DNA of 64,000 bases, from NCBI RefSeq assembly GCF_020165195.1, contig NZ_JAIUHR010000013.1, forward strand, positions 1 through 64,000. The letters are read 5' to 3'. The DNA is from Mesorhizobium sp. CA14 (GTDB taxonomy: Bacteria; Pseudomonadota; Alphaproteobacteria; Rhizobiales; Rhizobiaceae). This document shows positions 57,187 through 64,000 of this stretch, one piece after another. The notes beneath the pieces are model-generated. The model searched no databases and had not been told where the DNA came from. It was given only the letters and a program-made list of their open reading frames with translations. Every line of letters begins with the position of its first letter. The stretch's first letter is position 1. The position numbers and the translations under genes are program-made.

Positions 57187-57249
57187 CCTTTGCCGATGGC
57201 TCTATGCGAGGCGGCCGATCCTGGCGTCCTCGCGCCAAGGAGGCTTGAA

Positions 57250-57507
57250 ATGACCAGAACTGACGAAACGATCACCATGACCAGCGGCGAACTCGCCCAT
57301 CTCGGCGAAGGTTCGGTCGCCTATCTCAGGAAAGTGTCGAGCGACGACCTGCGCGGCCGCTTCCCCGGCCTGCAGGAAATCGCGCCCGGCCTGGAGCTGT
57401 GGGCACTGTTTGCCGCCAACGGCCAGCCGATCCTGCTTTCCGATGCCCGTGACCGGGCGCTGGCAGGTGCGTTGGAGAACGATCTGACCACCGTCGCGAT
57501 CCACTAA
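57250..57507 (+). CDS. DUF1150-family protein
   Basis: A protein of 85 aa; ATG 57250 follows AAGGAGG at 6 nt. It shows the DUF1150 pattern: SGELAHLGEGSVAYLRKVSS, LWALFAANGQPILLSDAR. It nearly always follows hsp20 in Hyphomicrobiales, as here with a 63-bp gap. Function unknown; co-transcription with the chaperone suggests a stress role. Confidence 0.92.
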   Translation: MTRTDETITMTSGELAHLGEGSVAYLRKVSSDDLRGRFPGLQEIAPGLELWALFAANGQPILLSDARDRALAGALENDLTTVAIH

Positions 57508-57552
57508 GATTATGATCGACTAAAATAGCGACTGTGACGTCTTGAATCGAAA

Positions 57553-57572
57553 GGGCCGCCACGCGGCGGCCC
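57553..57572. terminator. Bidirectional terminator hairpin
   Basis: GGGCCGCC (57553-57560) and GGCGGCCC (57565-57572) pair around ACGC. It lies between the convergent DUF1150 and ptsN genes and is followed on the plus strand by CTGAAGGTTTT and on the minus strand by TTTCG. Confidence 0.65.
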
Positions 57573-57614
57573 CTGAAGGTTTTAATCCAAAGACAGGTTT
57601 TGATCCAAAAAACT

Positions 57615-58079
57615 TCAGGCTGCGTGCGAGGCCTGCGTATCGGATAGCAACGCATGGATCGCCACGGCGTCGCGCGTACCCCTGATCTTGGCCACCGTGT
57701 CGGCATCGCGCAGCACGCGCGCAATGCGCGACAGCGCCTTGAGATGGTCTGCGCCCGCCCCTTCCGGCGCCAGCAGCAGAAACACCAGGTCGACCGGCTG
57801 GTCGTCTAGCGCCTCGAAATCGACCGGCGTTTCCAGCCGGGCGAAGACGCCGGCGATCCGCTTCACGCCGGCGAGCTTGCCATGCGGAATGGCGATGCCG
57901 TTGCCGACGCCGGTCGAGCCCAGCCGTTCGCGCTGCAGGATAGTGTCGAACACCTCCCGTTCCGGAATCCCCGAAATCGCCGCCGCCCTCTCCGACAGCA
58001 ATTGCAGAAGCTGCTTTTTGGAATTCGCCTTCAACGCCGGCATGATCGCCGGGACGCTGATGAGATCACTGAGATCCAT
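57615..58079 (-). CDS. ptsN: Nitrogen-regulatory PTS protein EIIA-Ntr
   Basis: A protein of 154 aa of the PTS EIIA type 2 fold. The phosphorylated His lies in GIAIPHGKL (about residue 75). It receives phosphate from NPr and tunes potassium, carbon-nitrogen and membrane processes by protein contacts rather than sugar transport. It comes after hpf, 61 bp downstream, as in other rhizobia. ATG 58079 has AAGGGA upstream; the longer open frame to 58232 runs into hpf. Confidence 0.95.
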   Translation of the reverse strand: MDLSDLISVPAIMPALKANSKKQLLQLLSERAAAISGIPEREVFDTILQRERLGSTGVGNGIAIPHGKLAGVKRIAGVFARLETPVDFEALDDQPVDLVFLLLAPEGAGADHLKALSRIARVLRDADTVAKIRGTRDAVAIHALLSDTQASHAA

Positions 58080-58140
58080 GCTTGAAAAATCCCTTGCTCG
58101 CCTGCCGCGCCAGTCGTCGCCCCCTTGCGCGGCTGGCTTT

Positions 58141-58728
58141 TTATCCTTGCGCGACTTTGGTCGTCGACGGATCGATCCAGCCGATATTGCCGTCCGGCCG
58201 GCGGTAGACGATGTTGAGATGGTCGGTTCCAACGTTGCGGAACAGGAAGACCGGGCTGTCGCTGTTGTCGAGTTCGATGACCGCCGAAGCCACCGACATG
58301 GTCCGCAGCGTCACGCTTGATTCGGCGACGATGACCGGAGCGAAGTCCTCCGGAATGTCTTCTTCGTCGTCGGTAAGAGGAGCCATCACGGTATAGGCGA
58401 TGTCGGTCGGCTCTTCGCCATTGCCGTTGCCGGTATTGCGGGATTTCAGCCGGCGCTTGTAGCGGCGCAGCCGCGTTTCCAGGCGGTCGGCGGCCGCCTC
58501 GAAGGCAAGCGTCGGGTCCTGGGCGTCGCCGGTTGCCTGCAGCGAGGCGCCGGAATCAAGCCGGACCATGCAGTCGGCGGAGAAGCGCGATCCCGATTTG
58601 ATGACCGTGACATGTCCTGAAAAACCCCGATCGAAATATTTCTCGATCGCCTCGCCGACCCGGTCGTTGATGCGTGTGCGGAACGCATCGCCGATGTCCA
58701 TGTGTTTTCCCGAAATGCGTAGATTCAT
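58141..58728 (-). CDS. hpf: Ribosome hibernation promoting factor, long form
   Basis: A protein of 195 aa. N-terminal HPF/YfiA fold (LRISGKHMDIGDAFRTRINDRV; DSGASLQATGDAQDPTLAFEAA), a linker rich in polar residues, and the C-terminal dimerisation domain of long HPF (VIVAESSVTLRTMSV, SDSPVFLFRN, DHLNIVYRRPDGNIGWID). It forms 100S ribosome dimers in stationary phase. It lies 306 bp downstream of rpoN, with its own candidate promoter in between. Confidence 0.95.
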   Translation of the reverse strand: MNLRISGKHMDIGDAFRTRINDRVGEAIEKYFDRGFSGHVTVIKSGSRFSADCMVRLDSGASLQATGDAQDPTLAFEAAADRLETRLRRYKRRLKSRNTGNGNGEEPTDIAYTVMAPLTDDEEDIPEDFAPVIVAESSVTLRTMSVASAVIELDNSDSPVFLFRNVGTDHLNIVYRRPDGNIGWIDPSTTKVAQG

Positions 58729-58934
58729 CTGAAAACTGACCTTCCTTGCTCAGGCTTCAAACTGTTCCCGAGTTTATACCCGTGGCGCGCGCGCACAAGC
58801 TTCGCAGCGGCATGCGCGCCGATTTTAGACCCGAACTTTCCGGTTGATCACAAGTCGCCTTCTTGGCCGTCCATGGCCATGTCTGACAGACCCATTCGCA
58901 AGCGGGCATTACCGCCCTGCTCCATGCGGGCGGG

Positions 58935-58963
58935 CTTCTAGACACTTCATTGCGGCTTGTCAA
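58935..58963 (-). promoter_or_regulatory. Candidate promoter of hpf-ptsN
   Basis: On the minus strand TTGACA (58963-58958) and TAGAAG (58940-58935) are 17 bp apart. This would start hpf-ptsN about 200 nt before the hpf ATG. The rest of the 306-bp gap (58729-59034) between rpoN and hpf shows no gene and no strong hairpin. Confidence 0.4.
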
Positions 58964-59034
58964 TCAAGCTTGGGAATTGTGGGAAAGCAGCCTGTCTCGC
59001 ACCGGCCAAGGCTTGTCGAAATTCCGGGCCGGGC

Positions 59035-60573
59035 CTAGCGGCCGACGTTCGCGAGCGCCCGCTTTTCCCGCCGCCGCTGCACCGACGATGGGATATTCAT
59101 GCCTTCGCGGTATTTCGCGACGGTGCGGCGGGCGATATCGACACCGCTCTCCTTGAGCATGTCGACGATGGCGTCGTCGGAAAGCACATCGGCGGGCTTT
59201 TCCTCGTCGATCATCTGCTTGATGCGGTCGCGCACGGCCTCGGACGAATGCGCTTCGCCGCCTCCGGCCGAGGCGATCGACGCCGTGAAGAAATAGCGCA
59301 GTTCGAAGACGCCGCGCGGCGTCAGCATGTATTTGTTGGCGGTGACGCGGCTGACGGTCGATTCATGCATGCCGATGGCATCGGCCACAGTGCGCAGGTT
59401 GAGCGGCTTGAGGTGGCGCACGCCATGGATGAGGAAGGCATCCTGCTGCCGCACGATCTCGGACGCCACCTTGAGAATGGTCTTGGCCCGCTGGTCGAGG
59501 CTGCGCGTCAGCCAGTTGGCGTTCTGCAGGCATTCGGCGAGAAAATCCTTTTCCGCCTGGTCCTTGGTGTGCCTTGAAACGCGGGCGAAGTAGACATTGT
59601 CCACCAGCACGCGCGGCAGCGTATCGGCGTTGAGCTCCACCGCCCAGCTGCCGTCATTGGCAGCGCGCACCTCGACATCGGCGACGATCGCATCGCTCGC
59701 GCCGCCTGAAAACGCCAGGCCGGGACGCGGATCGAGCGCGCGGATCTCGGCCAGCATGTCGAGGAGATCCTCCTCGTCGACGCCGCAGATGCGTTTCAGC
59801 GTCTGGAAATCCCGCCGCGCCAGAAGCTCGAGATTGGCGACCAGCGCTTTCATCGCCGGATCGAGCCGGTCGCGCACCGCCAGTTGCAGCGACAGGCACT
59901 CCGCAAGGTCGCGCGCGAAAAGTCCTGAAGGCTCGAAAGTCTGGCAGACGCCAAGCACGCGCGCCACCGCCGCTTCGTCGGCACCGAGCCGGGCCGCGAT
60001 CTCCATCAGGTCGGTGCGCAAATAACCGGCTTCGTCGAGCCCGTCGGCGAGCTCACCCGCGATCAGGCGTTCGCCAGGGCTGAGGGAAGCAAGCGCGATC
60101 TGCTCGCCGACATGTTCACGCAGCGTGGCGACGACCGCCACCATGTCGCCGACGTCGAAACCTTCCGATGACGCCGTGCCTGCGCTGCCGGCGGCCGACT
60201 TCCACTGCGCCGTGAGATCAGGCCCCAGTCTCTCATGGGTACCGGGATCGTCGGGAAACAGGTTCTCCAGCGAAGAATCGAGCTTTTGCGAGATCGCTTC
60301 GGCGCTCCATTCCGTCTCGCCTTCGAACCAGTCGCCCTCGGGGTCCCGCTCCGGCGCCGCCTCGCTTTTCTGGGCTTGGTCGCCGGCGATATCGTCCTGC
60401 GGTTCGGCCCGCTCCAACAGCGGGTTGCGCTCGATCTCCTCGTCGATGAAGCGCTCGAGCTCGACATGGGTGAGCTGCAGCAGCCGGATCGACTGCATCA
60501 GCTGCGGCGTCATCACCAGCGACTGGGACTGTCTGAGCTGCAGTTTGGCTGCCAGCGCCATGGTGGGATTCAA
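59035..60573 (-). CDS. rpoN: RNA polymerase sigma-54 factor
   Basis: A protein of 512 aa. Region I is Gln/Leu-rich (LQLRQSQSLVMTPQLMQSIRLLQ), then an acidic region II, the core-binding region, and the C-terminal helix-turn-helix and RpoN box ARRTVAKYREGM. It directs transcription from GG-N10-GC promoters such as the one found upstream of the nas operon (30266-30282). It follows lptB by 177 bp and precedes hpf-ptsN, the classical order. Confidence 0.97.
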   Translation of the reverse strand: MNPTMALAAKLQLRQSQSLVMTPQLMQSIRLLQLTHVELERFIDEEIERNPLLERAEPQDDIAGDQAQKSEAAPERDPEGDWFEGETEWSAEAISQKLDSSLENLFPDDPGTHERLGPDLTAQWKSAAGSAGTASSEGFDVGDMVAVVATLREHVGEQIALASLSPGERLIAGELADGLDEAGYLRTDLMEIAARLGADEAAVARVLGVCQTFEPSGLFARDLAECLSLQLAVRDRLDPAMKALVANLELLARRDFQTLKRICGVDEEDLLDMLAEIRALDPRPGLAFSGGASDAIVADVEVRAANDGSWAVELNADTLPRVLVDNVYFARVSRHTKDQAEKDFLAECLQNANWLTRSLDQRAKTILKVASEIVRQQDAFLIHGVRHLKPLNLRTVADAIGMHESTVSRVTANKYMLTPRGVFELRYFFTASIASAGGGEAHSSEAVRDRIKQMIDEEKPADVLSDDAIVDMLKESGVDIARRTVAKYREGMNIPSSVQRRREKRALANVGR

Positions 60574-60750
60574 ACGCCTCGTCTACGCGTCGTACAGTTG
60601 TTTTTCGGTCGGGCATTGAAACTGGCCCGGCTTTTGCTTGTCAAGGAAAACGCTAGCAGCTGCGGCTTACCGGAGCGTTATCGAACGCTAAAATAGCGAA
60701 AAACCGCCATGCGACTTTCGAAAATCGCGCCACGACCCGAAAATCAGCAG

Positions 60751-61569
60751 TCAGAGTGTGAAGCCCTCGCCGAGATAAAGACGCCGCACATCAGCGTTGG
60801 CGACGATCTCGTCGGCTCGGCCATGCGTCAGCACCTGGCCGGCATGGATGATATAGGCGCGGTCGATCAGGCCGAGCGTCTCGCGCACATTGTGGTCGGT
60901 GATCAAGACGCCGATACCGCGGGCCGTGAGGTGGCGGACGAGCTGCTGGATGTCGGCGACGGCGATCGGGTCGATACCGGCGAAGGGCTCGTCGAGCAGC
61001 ATATAGGCCGGCCGCGTCGCCAGCGCCCGCGCGATTTCGAGGCGACGCCGTTCACCGCCTGAGAGCGACATCGACGGCGCCTTGCGCAGATGGCTGATGT
61101 GAAATTCCTCAAGCAGCTCGTCGAGGTTGCGTTCACGCGCCTTGCGATCCTTTTCGACCACTTCCAGCACGGCGCGGATGTTCTGCTCGACGTTGAGGCC
61201 GCGGAAGATCGACGCTTCCTGCGGCAGATAGCCGATTCCGAGGCGGGCTCGTCGGTACATCGGCATCGACGTGACATCGAAGCCGTCGATCTCGATCGAG
61301 CCTTCGTCGACCGGCACGAGGCCCGTGACCATGTAGAAACAGGTGGTCTTGCCGGCGCCATTGGGCCCGAGCAGGCCGACGGCCTCGCCGGCGCGCACGC
61401 CAAGCGTCACCCCGCTCACAACCTTGCGGCCCTTGTAGCTCTTGGTCAGCCCCTTGGCGATCAGGGTGCCCTTGAACTTCGCCTTGTCGGTGCCGACCGT
61501 CGCCGGCGCAGCCGGTTTTGCGGCCGCCAGTCCCGGAAGACGGGCCAGCAGCGAGGTTACGCCGGCCAT
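60751..61569 (-). CDS. lptB: LPS export ABC transporter ATP-binding protein LptB
   Basis: A protein of 272 aa. A 30-residue Ala/Lys-rich N-terminal extension precedes the ATPase with Walker [10 protein letters not shown] (about 70), signature [12 protein letters not shown] and Walker [13 protein letters not shown]. It drives LPS extraction by LptFG. Its ATG (61569) shares one base with the lptA stop (TAATG), so translation is coupled. Confidence 0.96.
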   Translation of the reverse strand: MAGVTSLLARLPGLAAAKPAAPATVGTDKAKFKGTLIAKGLTKSYKGRKVVSGVTLGVRAGEAVGLLGPNGAGKTTCFYMVTGLVPVDEGSIEIDGFDVTSMPMYRRARLGIGYLPQEASIFRGLNVEQNIRAVLEVVEKDRKARERNLDELLEEFHISHLRKAPSMSLSGGERRRLEIARALATRPAYMLLDEPFAGIDPIAVADIQQLVRHLTARGIGVLITDHNVRETLGLIDRAYIIHAGQVLTHGRADEIVANADVRRLYLGEGFTL

Positions 61570-62165
61570 TAGTTGCCCGACGCTCCCTGCTGCTGCGCGC
61601 CTTGCTTCTGGGGCGTGAACGACATCATCACGCGACCGCCACAGCCGTCGACATTGGCGAGGCCGCTCTTCATCTGCACGGTGAGCTTGCAGCCCTTGAG
61701 CACATTGTCGCCTTGCGACAACACCACTTCCTTGCCCTTAAGCACCAGCACCTGCGTCTTCATGTCGAATGTGCCGCTGTCGCCCGTGGCGACCTGGTCG
61801 TTCGATTTGACGTAGACTTTGTTCTCGACCTCCAGGTGGTCGATATTGGCCGCCCCGGTCATCGCCGACGCGCCGGCCGCGGCGCTTTTGCCGGCATTGG
61901 CATCCTTGACGTAGTAGACCGTCATCTTGCCGGCCTTGAGCAGGGTCGGCCCCTGATTGACGGTCACGTTGCCGCTGAACACGGCCATGCTCTCGGCCTG
62001 GCGGACCTCAAGCTTGTCGCTTTCGATCTGGATCGGCTGGTCGCCCGACAGTTTCAGCCCCGGAATCTGGCTGGTCGCGCTCGATTGCGCGAAGGAATGC
62101 GCCGTCGCCAAAAGCAGCAATGCGGAAGCAGCGCCCGGAAGCCATGCCGATTTACTGCGACGCAT
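61569..62165 (-). CDS. lptA: LPS transport periplasmic protein LptA
   Basis: A protein of 198 aa with a signal peptide ([20 protein letters not shown], cleavage near SFAQS) and the OstA beta-jellyroll ([31 protein letters not shown]). It bridges inner and outer membrane for LPS. ATG at 62165 has GGTGGAG 6 nt upstream and overlaps the lptC end by 14 nt; an in-frame ATG at 62177 lacks a site. Confidence 0.93.
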   Translation of the reverse strand: MRRSKSAWLPGAASALLLLATAHSFAQSSATSQIPGLKLSGDQPIQIESDKLEVRQAESMAVFSGNVTVNQGPTLLKAGKMTVYYVKDANAGKSAAAGASAMTGAANIDHLEVENKVYVKSNDQVATGDSGTFDMKTQVLVLKGKEVVLSQGDNVLKGCKLTVQMKSGLANVDGCGGRVMMSFTPQKQGAQQQGASGN

Positions 62166-62865
62166 TCTGTTCTCCACCGTTTACCCCCGCTGCCTTCAGC
62201 GCGGTTGGATCTATGTTGACGCGAACCCGGTTCTCGAAGACCACGAGCCTGCCATTGTCCTCGACCGCCATGGACTCCGCGGTGATGCGCGACCCGCCGC
62301 GGCTGACGTCGACCGGATTGCTCGTCTTCATAGAGCCTTTGCCCATGTCTAGGAAGATCGATTTGAATTTCGCCATCAGACCGTCCGACGTCGTCACGCT
62401 GACGTCGCTGGTCAGGTCCATCGTGTTGGCGTCGCGATTGTAGATACCATGCGCGGCATCGACCGACACGATGTTGTCGGTGGCGACGGGCAGTTTGGCG
62501 TTGATGCCTTCGAGATCGATAACGGCCTGCTGGCCGACATCCTGCGTCGCCCTGGTCGCCGTCAGCGAATATAGCAGCTTCTGCTTGGTGAAGCCGTTGA
62601 GCTTCGGATTGGCCATCACCAGCTTGCCGTTGGAAAACGCCGTGCCGTCGGCCTGCACCGAGACGGGCAGCGGGGCCTTGAGGTAGGAATAGACCGGAAA
62701 GGCAACGGCGATAACGACCGCGAGCAGCGGCACCGCGAATTTCAGCACGCGCACGCGGCGCGAGTGCCGCTGCGCGCGGTTGAAAGCATCGCCACGCGTG
62801 CCGCCTTGGGCCGCGGGAGCCGATGCCTCGCCGGCCTGGCTCGTTTCGTCAGATCGCGCCAACAT
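62152..62865 (-). CDS. lptC: LPS export protein LptC
   Basis: A protein of 237 aa: a cytoplasmic N-terminus, one membrane helix (VLKFAVPLLAVVIAVAFPVY, about 40-60) and a periplasmic jellyroll domain (LVMANPKLNGFTKQ, ESMAVEDNGRLVVFENRVRV). It receives LPS from LptB2FG and passes it to LptA. First gene of the lptC-lptA-lptB-rpoN series; it is divergent from sppA across 290 bp, where I see no further gene. Confidence 0.93.
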   Translation of the reverse strand: MLARSDETSQAGEASAPAAQGGTRGDAFNRAQRHSRRVRVLKFAVPLLAVVIAVAFPVYSYLKAPLPVSVQADGTAFSNGKLVMANPKLNGFTKQKLLYSLTATRATQDVGQQAVIDLEGINAKLPVATDNIVSVDAAHGIYNRDANTMDLTSDVSVTTSDGLMAKFKSIFLDMGKGSMKTSNPVDVSRGGSRITAESMAVEDNGRLVVFENRVRVNIDPTALKAAGVNGGEQNASQ

Positions 62866-63155
62866 GACTTTCTAATGGACCTTTGCCCGCCCAAACACCG
62901 CCTATAGGTGGTATGCCGGCACCTACAAGCAAGCACAAGCGGAGGAAAACTGCAAAAATGTGACAACTGGCCGCCCGCAAAATCGACAGGAATCTGGCGA
63001 GACGGCCTGTACTTTATAGCAGATAGGGACTTAGTTGCGTTAATTTTTCGTGAGGTCGGCGTCAACGCTTCACGGCCGGGCATTTTCAGGAAACGGTAGC
63101 CGTGTGCCGAGGCTTGCTTTAAAAGCGTGCTTCCCACCGATCCATGAGGCTGATG

Positions 63156-64000
63156 ATGGCAATGAGAGCCGACGACCTGATCGACCGCCGCCGCTTGCGC
63201 CGCAAGCTGACTTTCTGGCGCGTGGTCGCGTTTCTGGTTCTGGCGGCGGCAATTATCGCCTTCTCGACCTGGGTCTATGGCGACAATTTTACCGGCAAGG
63301 CGGTCCCCCATATCGCCAAGGTCAAGATCGAAGGCACCATCACCGAGGACGAGGACCTGCTCAAAAGGCTGGAATCGATCCGCAAGTCGCCGGAGGTGAA
63401 GGGCGTCATCCTGTCGATCGATTCGCCCGGAGGCACTACGGTCGGCGGCGAGTCGATATTCGACGCCGTGCGCAAGCTTGCCGGCGACAAGCCGGTGGTG
63501 GCCGAAGTCGGCACGCTGGCGGCATCGGCCGGCTACATGATCGCCAGCGCTGCCGACCACATCGTCGCCCGCAAGACCTCGATCGTCGGTTCGATCGGCG
63601 TGCTGATCCAATACCCCGATGTCAGCGGCCTCATGGACAAGCTCGGCATCAAGCTGGAAGAAGTGAAATCCTCGCCGCTCAAGGCTTCGCCCTCGCCCTT
63701 CAAGCCGACCAATGACGATGAGCGCGCCATGGTGCGCAAGCTCATCCTCGACAGTTACGACTGGTTCGTCGGCATTGTCGCAGACCGCCGCAAAATGACG
63801 CATGAGCAGGCGCTGGCGCTGGCCGACGGTTCGATCTTCACCGGCCGCCAGGCTTTGGCCAACCATCTGGTCGACGCCGTCGGCGGCGAGCAGGAGGCGA
63901 TCGACTGGCTGGCGACGAAGGGCGTGGACGCCAAGCTCAAGGTCGTCGAGTGGAAGGATAGGGAAAGGCGTGGCGGTTTCCTGTTTTCCCAGTCGATGGC
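63156..64000 (+). CDS. sppA: Signal peptide peptidase SppA (3' truncated)
   Basis: 281 codons visible; the frame runs off the right edge. One N-terminal membrane helix (FWRVVAFLVLAAAIIAFSTW) and a ClpP-fold S49 peptidase domain: VILSIDSPGGTTVGGE, catalytic Ser in LAASAGYMIAS and the downstream Lys region SSPLKASPSPFK. It belongs to the short SppA type with one domain. Start: ATG at 63156 has GAGG 6 nt upstream; ATGs at 63144, 63153 and 63162 are also in frame. Confidence 0.93.
   Translation, partial: MAMRADDLIDRRRLRRKLTFWRVVAFLVLAAAIIAFSTWVYGDNFTGKAVPHIAKVKIEGTITEDEDLLKRLESIRKSPEVKGVILSIDSPGGTTVGGESIFDAVRKLAGDKPVVAEVGTLAASAGYMIASAADHIVARKTSIVGSIGVLIQYPDVSGLMDKLGIKLEEVKSSPLKASPSPFKPTNDDERAMVRKLILDSYDWFVGIVADRRKMTHEQALALADGSIFTGRQALANHLVDAVGGEQEAIDWLATKGVDAKLKVVEWKDRERRGGFLFSQSM

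Noticed and set aside
1..64000. tRNA, rRNA, integrase, transposase or prophage genes
   Set aside because: None was recognised by eye; no attachment-site duplication was seen. A tRNA scan would be needed to be certain.

Overview
The window looks like a chromosomal segment of a high-GC alphaproteobacterium of the Hyphomicrobiales, most likely Mesorhizobium or a close relative. This is an inference from the lptC-lptA-lptB-rpoN-hpf-ptsN gene order, the hsp20/DUF1150 pair, an IalB-family protein, the nasTS-nirBD-nasA locus, the many periplasmic-binding-protein ABC importers and two families of intergenic palindromic repeats. No rRNA, tRNA, CRISPR array, insertion sequence or prophage was recognised.

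Layout. 1-9960: a left-pointing operon (sugar-binding protein, two permeases, PIG-L-type hydrolase, ROK-type kinase, GntR regulator, SIS-domain protein) whose inner genes are joined by four successive 4-nt ATGA overlaps, and a right-pointing binding protein with two permeases. Both start from one 333-bp control region with a repeated ATAACG motif, and neither transporter has an ATPase here. 9982-11475: a methyltransferase divergent from a TetR regulator. 11506-22140: a sugar or polyol catabolic locus (Gfo/Idh dehydrogenase, RpiR regulator, SDR, long-chain polyol dehydrogenase, TIM-barrel isomerase, ribose-type ABC importer). 22293-22796: an unrecognised membrane protein.

22882-32259 is an assimilatory nitrate/nitrite locus: nasT-nasS, then a control region, then a 58-residue membrane peptide, narK, nirB, nirD and nasA. 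The control region can be read almost completely: an NtrC-like site, a near-consensus sigma-54 promoter, and a leader with two hexaloop hairpins (A1 and G4 in each loop), the second overlapping a terminator. That is the architecture expected for antitermination by the ANTAR protein NasT. rpoN and ptsN lie in the same window.

32449-34485: an orphan HerA-like ATPase, a tandem repeat and a small ORF. 34600-40132: a compact cluster (NTF2-like protein, RidA, COG3964-type metallohydrolase, NTF2-FAD-monooxygenase fusion, RpiR regulator) that resembles an uncharacterised pathway for an acylated amine. 40289-49363: mostly single genes (IalB protein beside an autotransporter remnant, NUDIX, an ArsR/AHSA1/VOC/DUF1801 operon, nth, a methyltransferase, an AraC-Ogt fusion). 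49476-56618: a PAS-GGDEF-EAL protein, ribokinase, amidase, LysE exporter, nucleoside hydrolase. 56663-57507: hsp20-DUF1150 behind a heat-shock-type promoter and a ROSE-like RNA thermometer hairpin. 57615-64000: ptsN, hpf, rpoN, lptB, lptA, lptC, and a truncated sppA.
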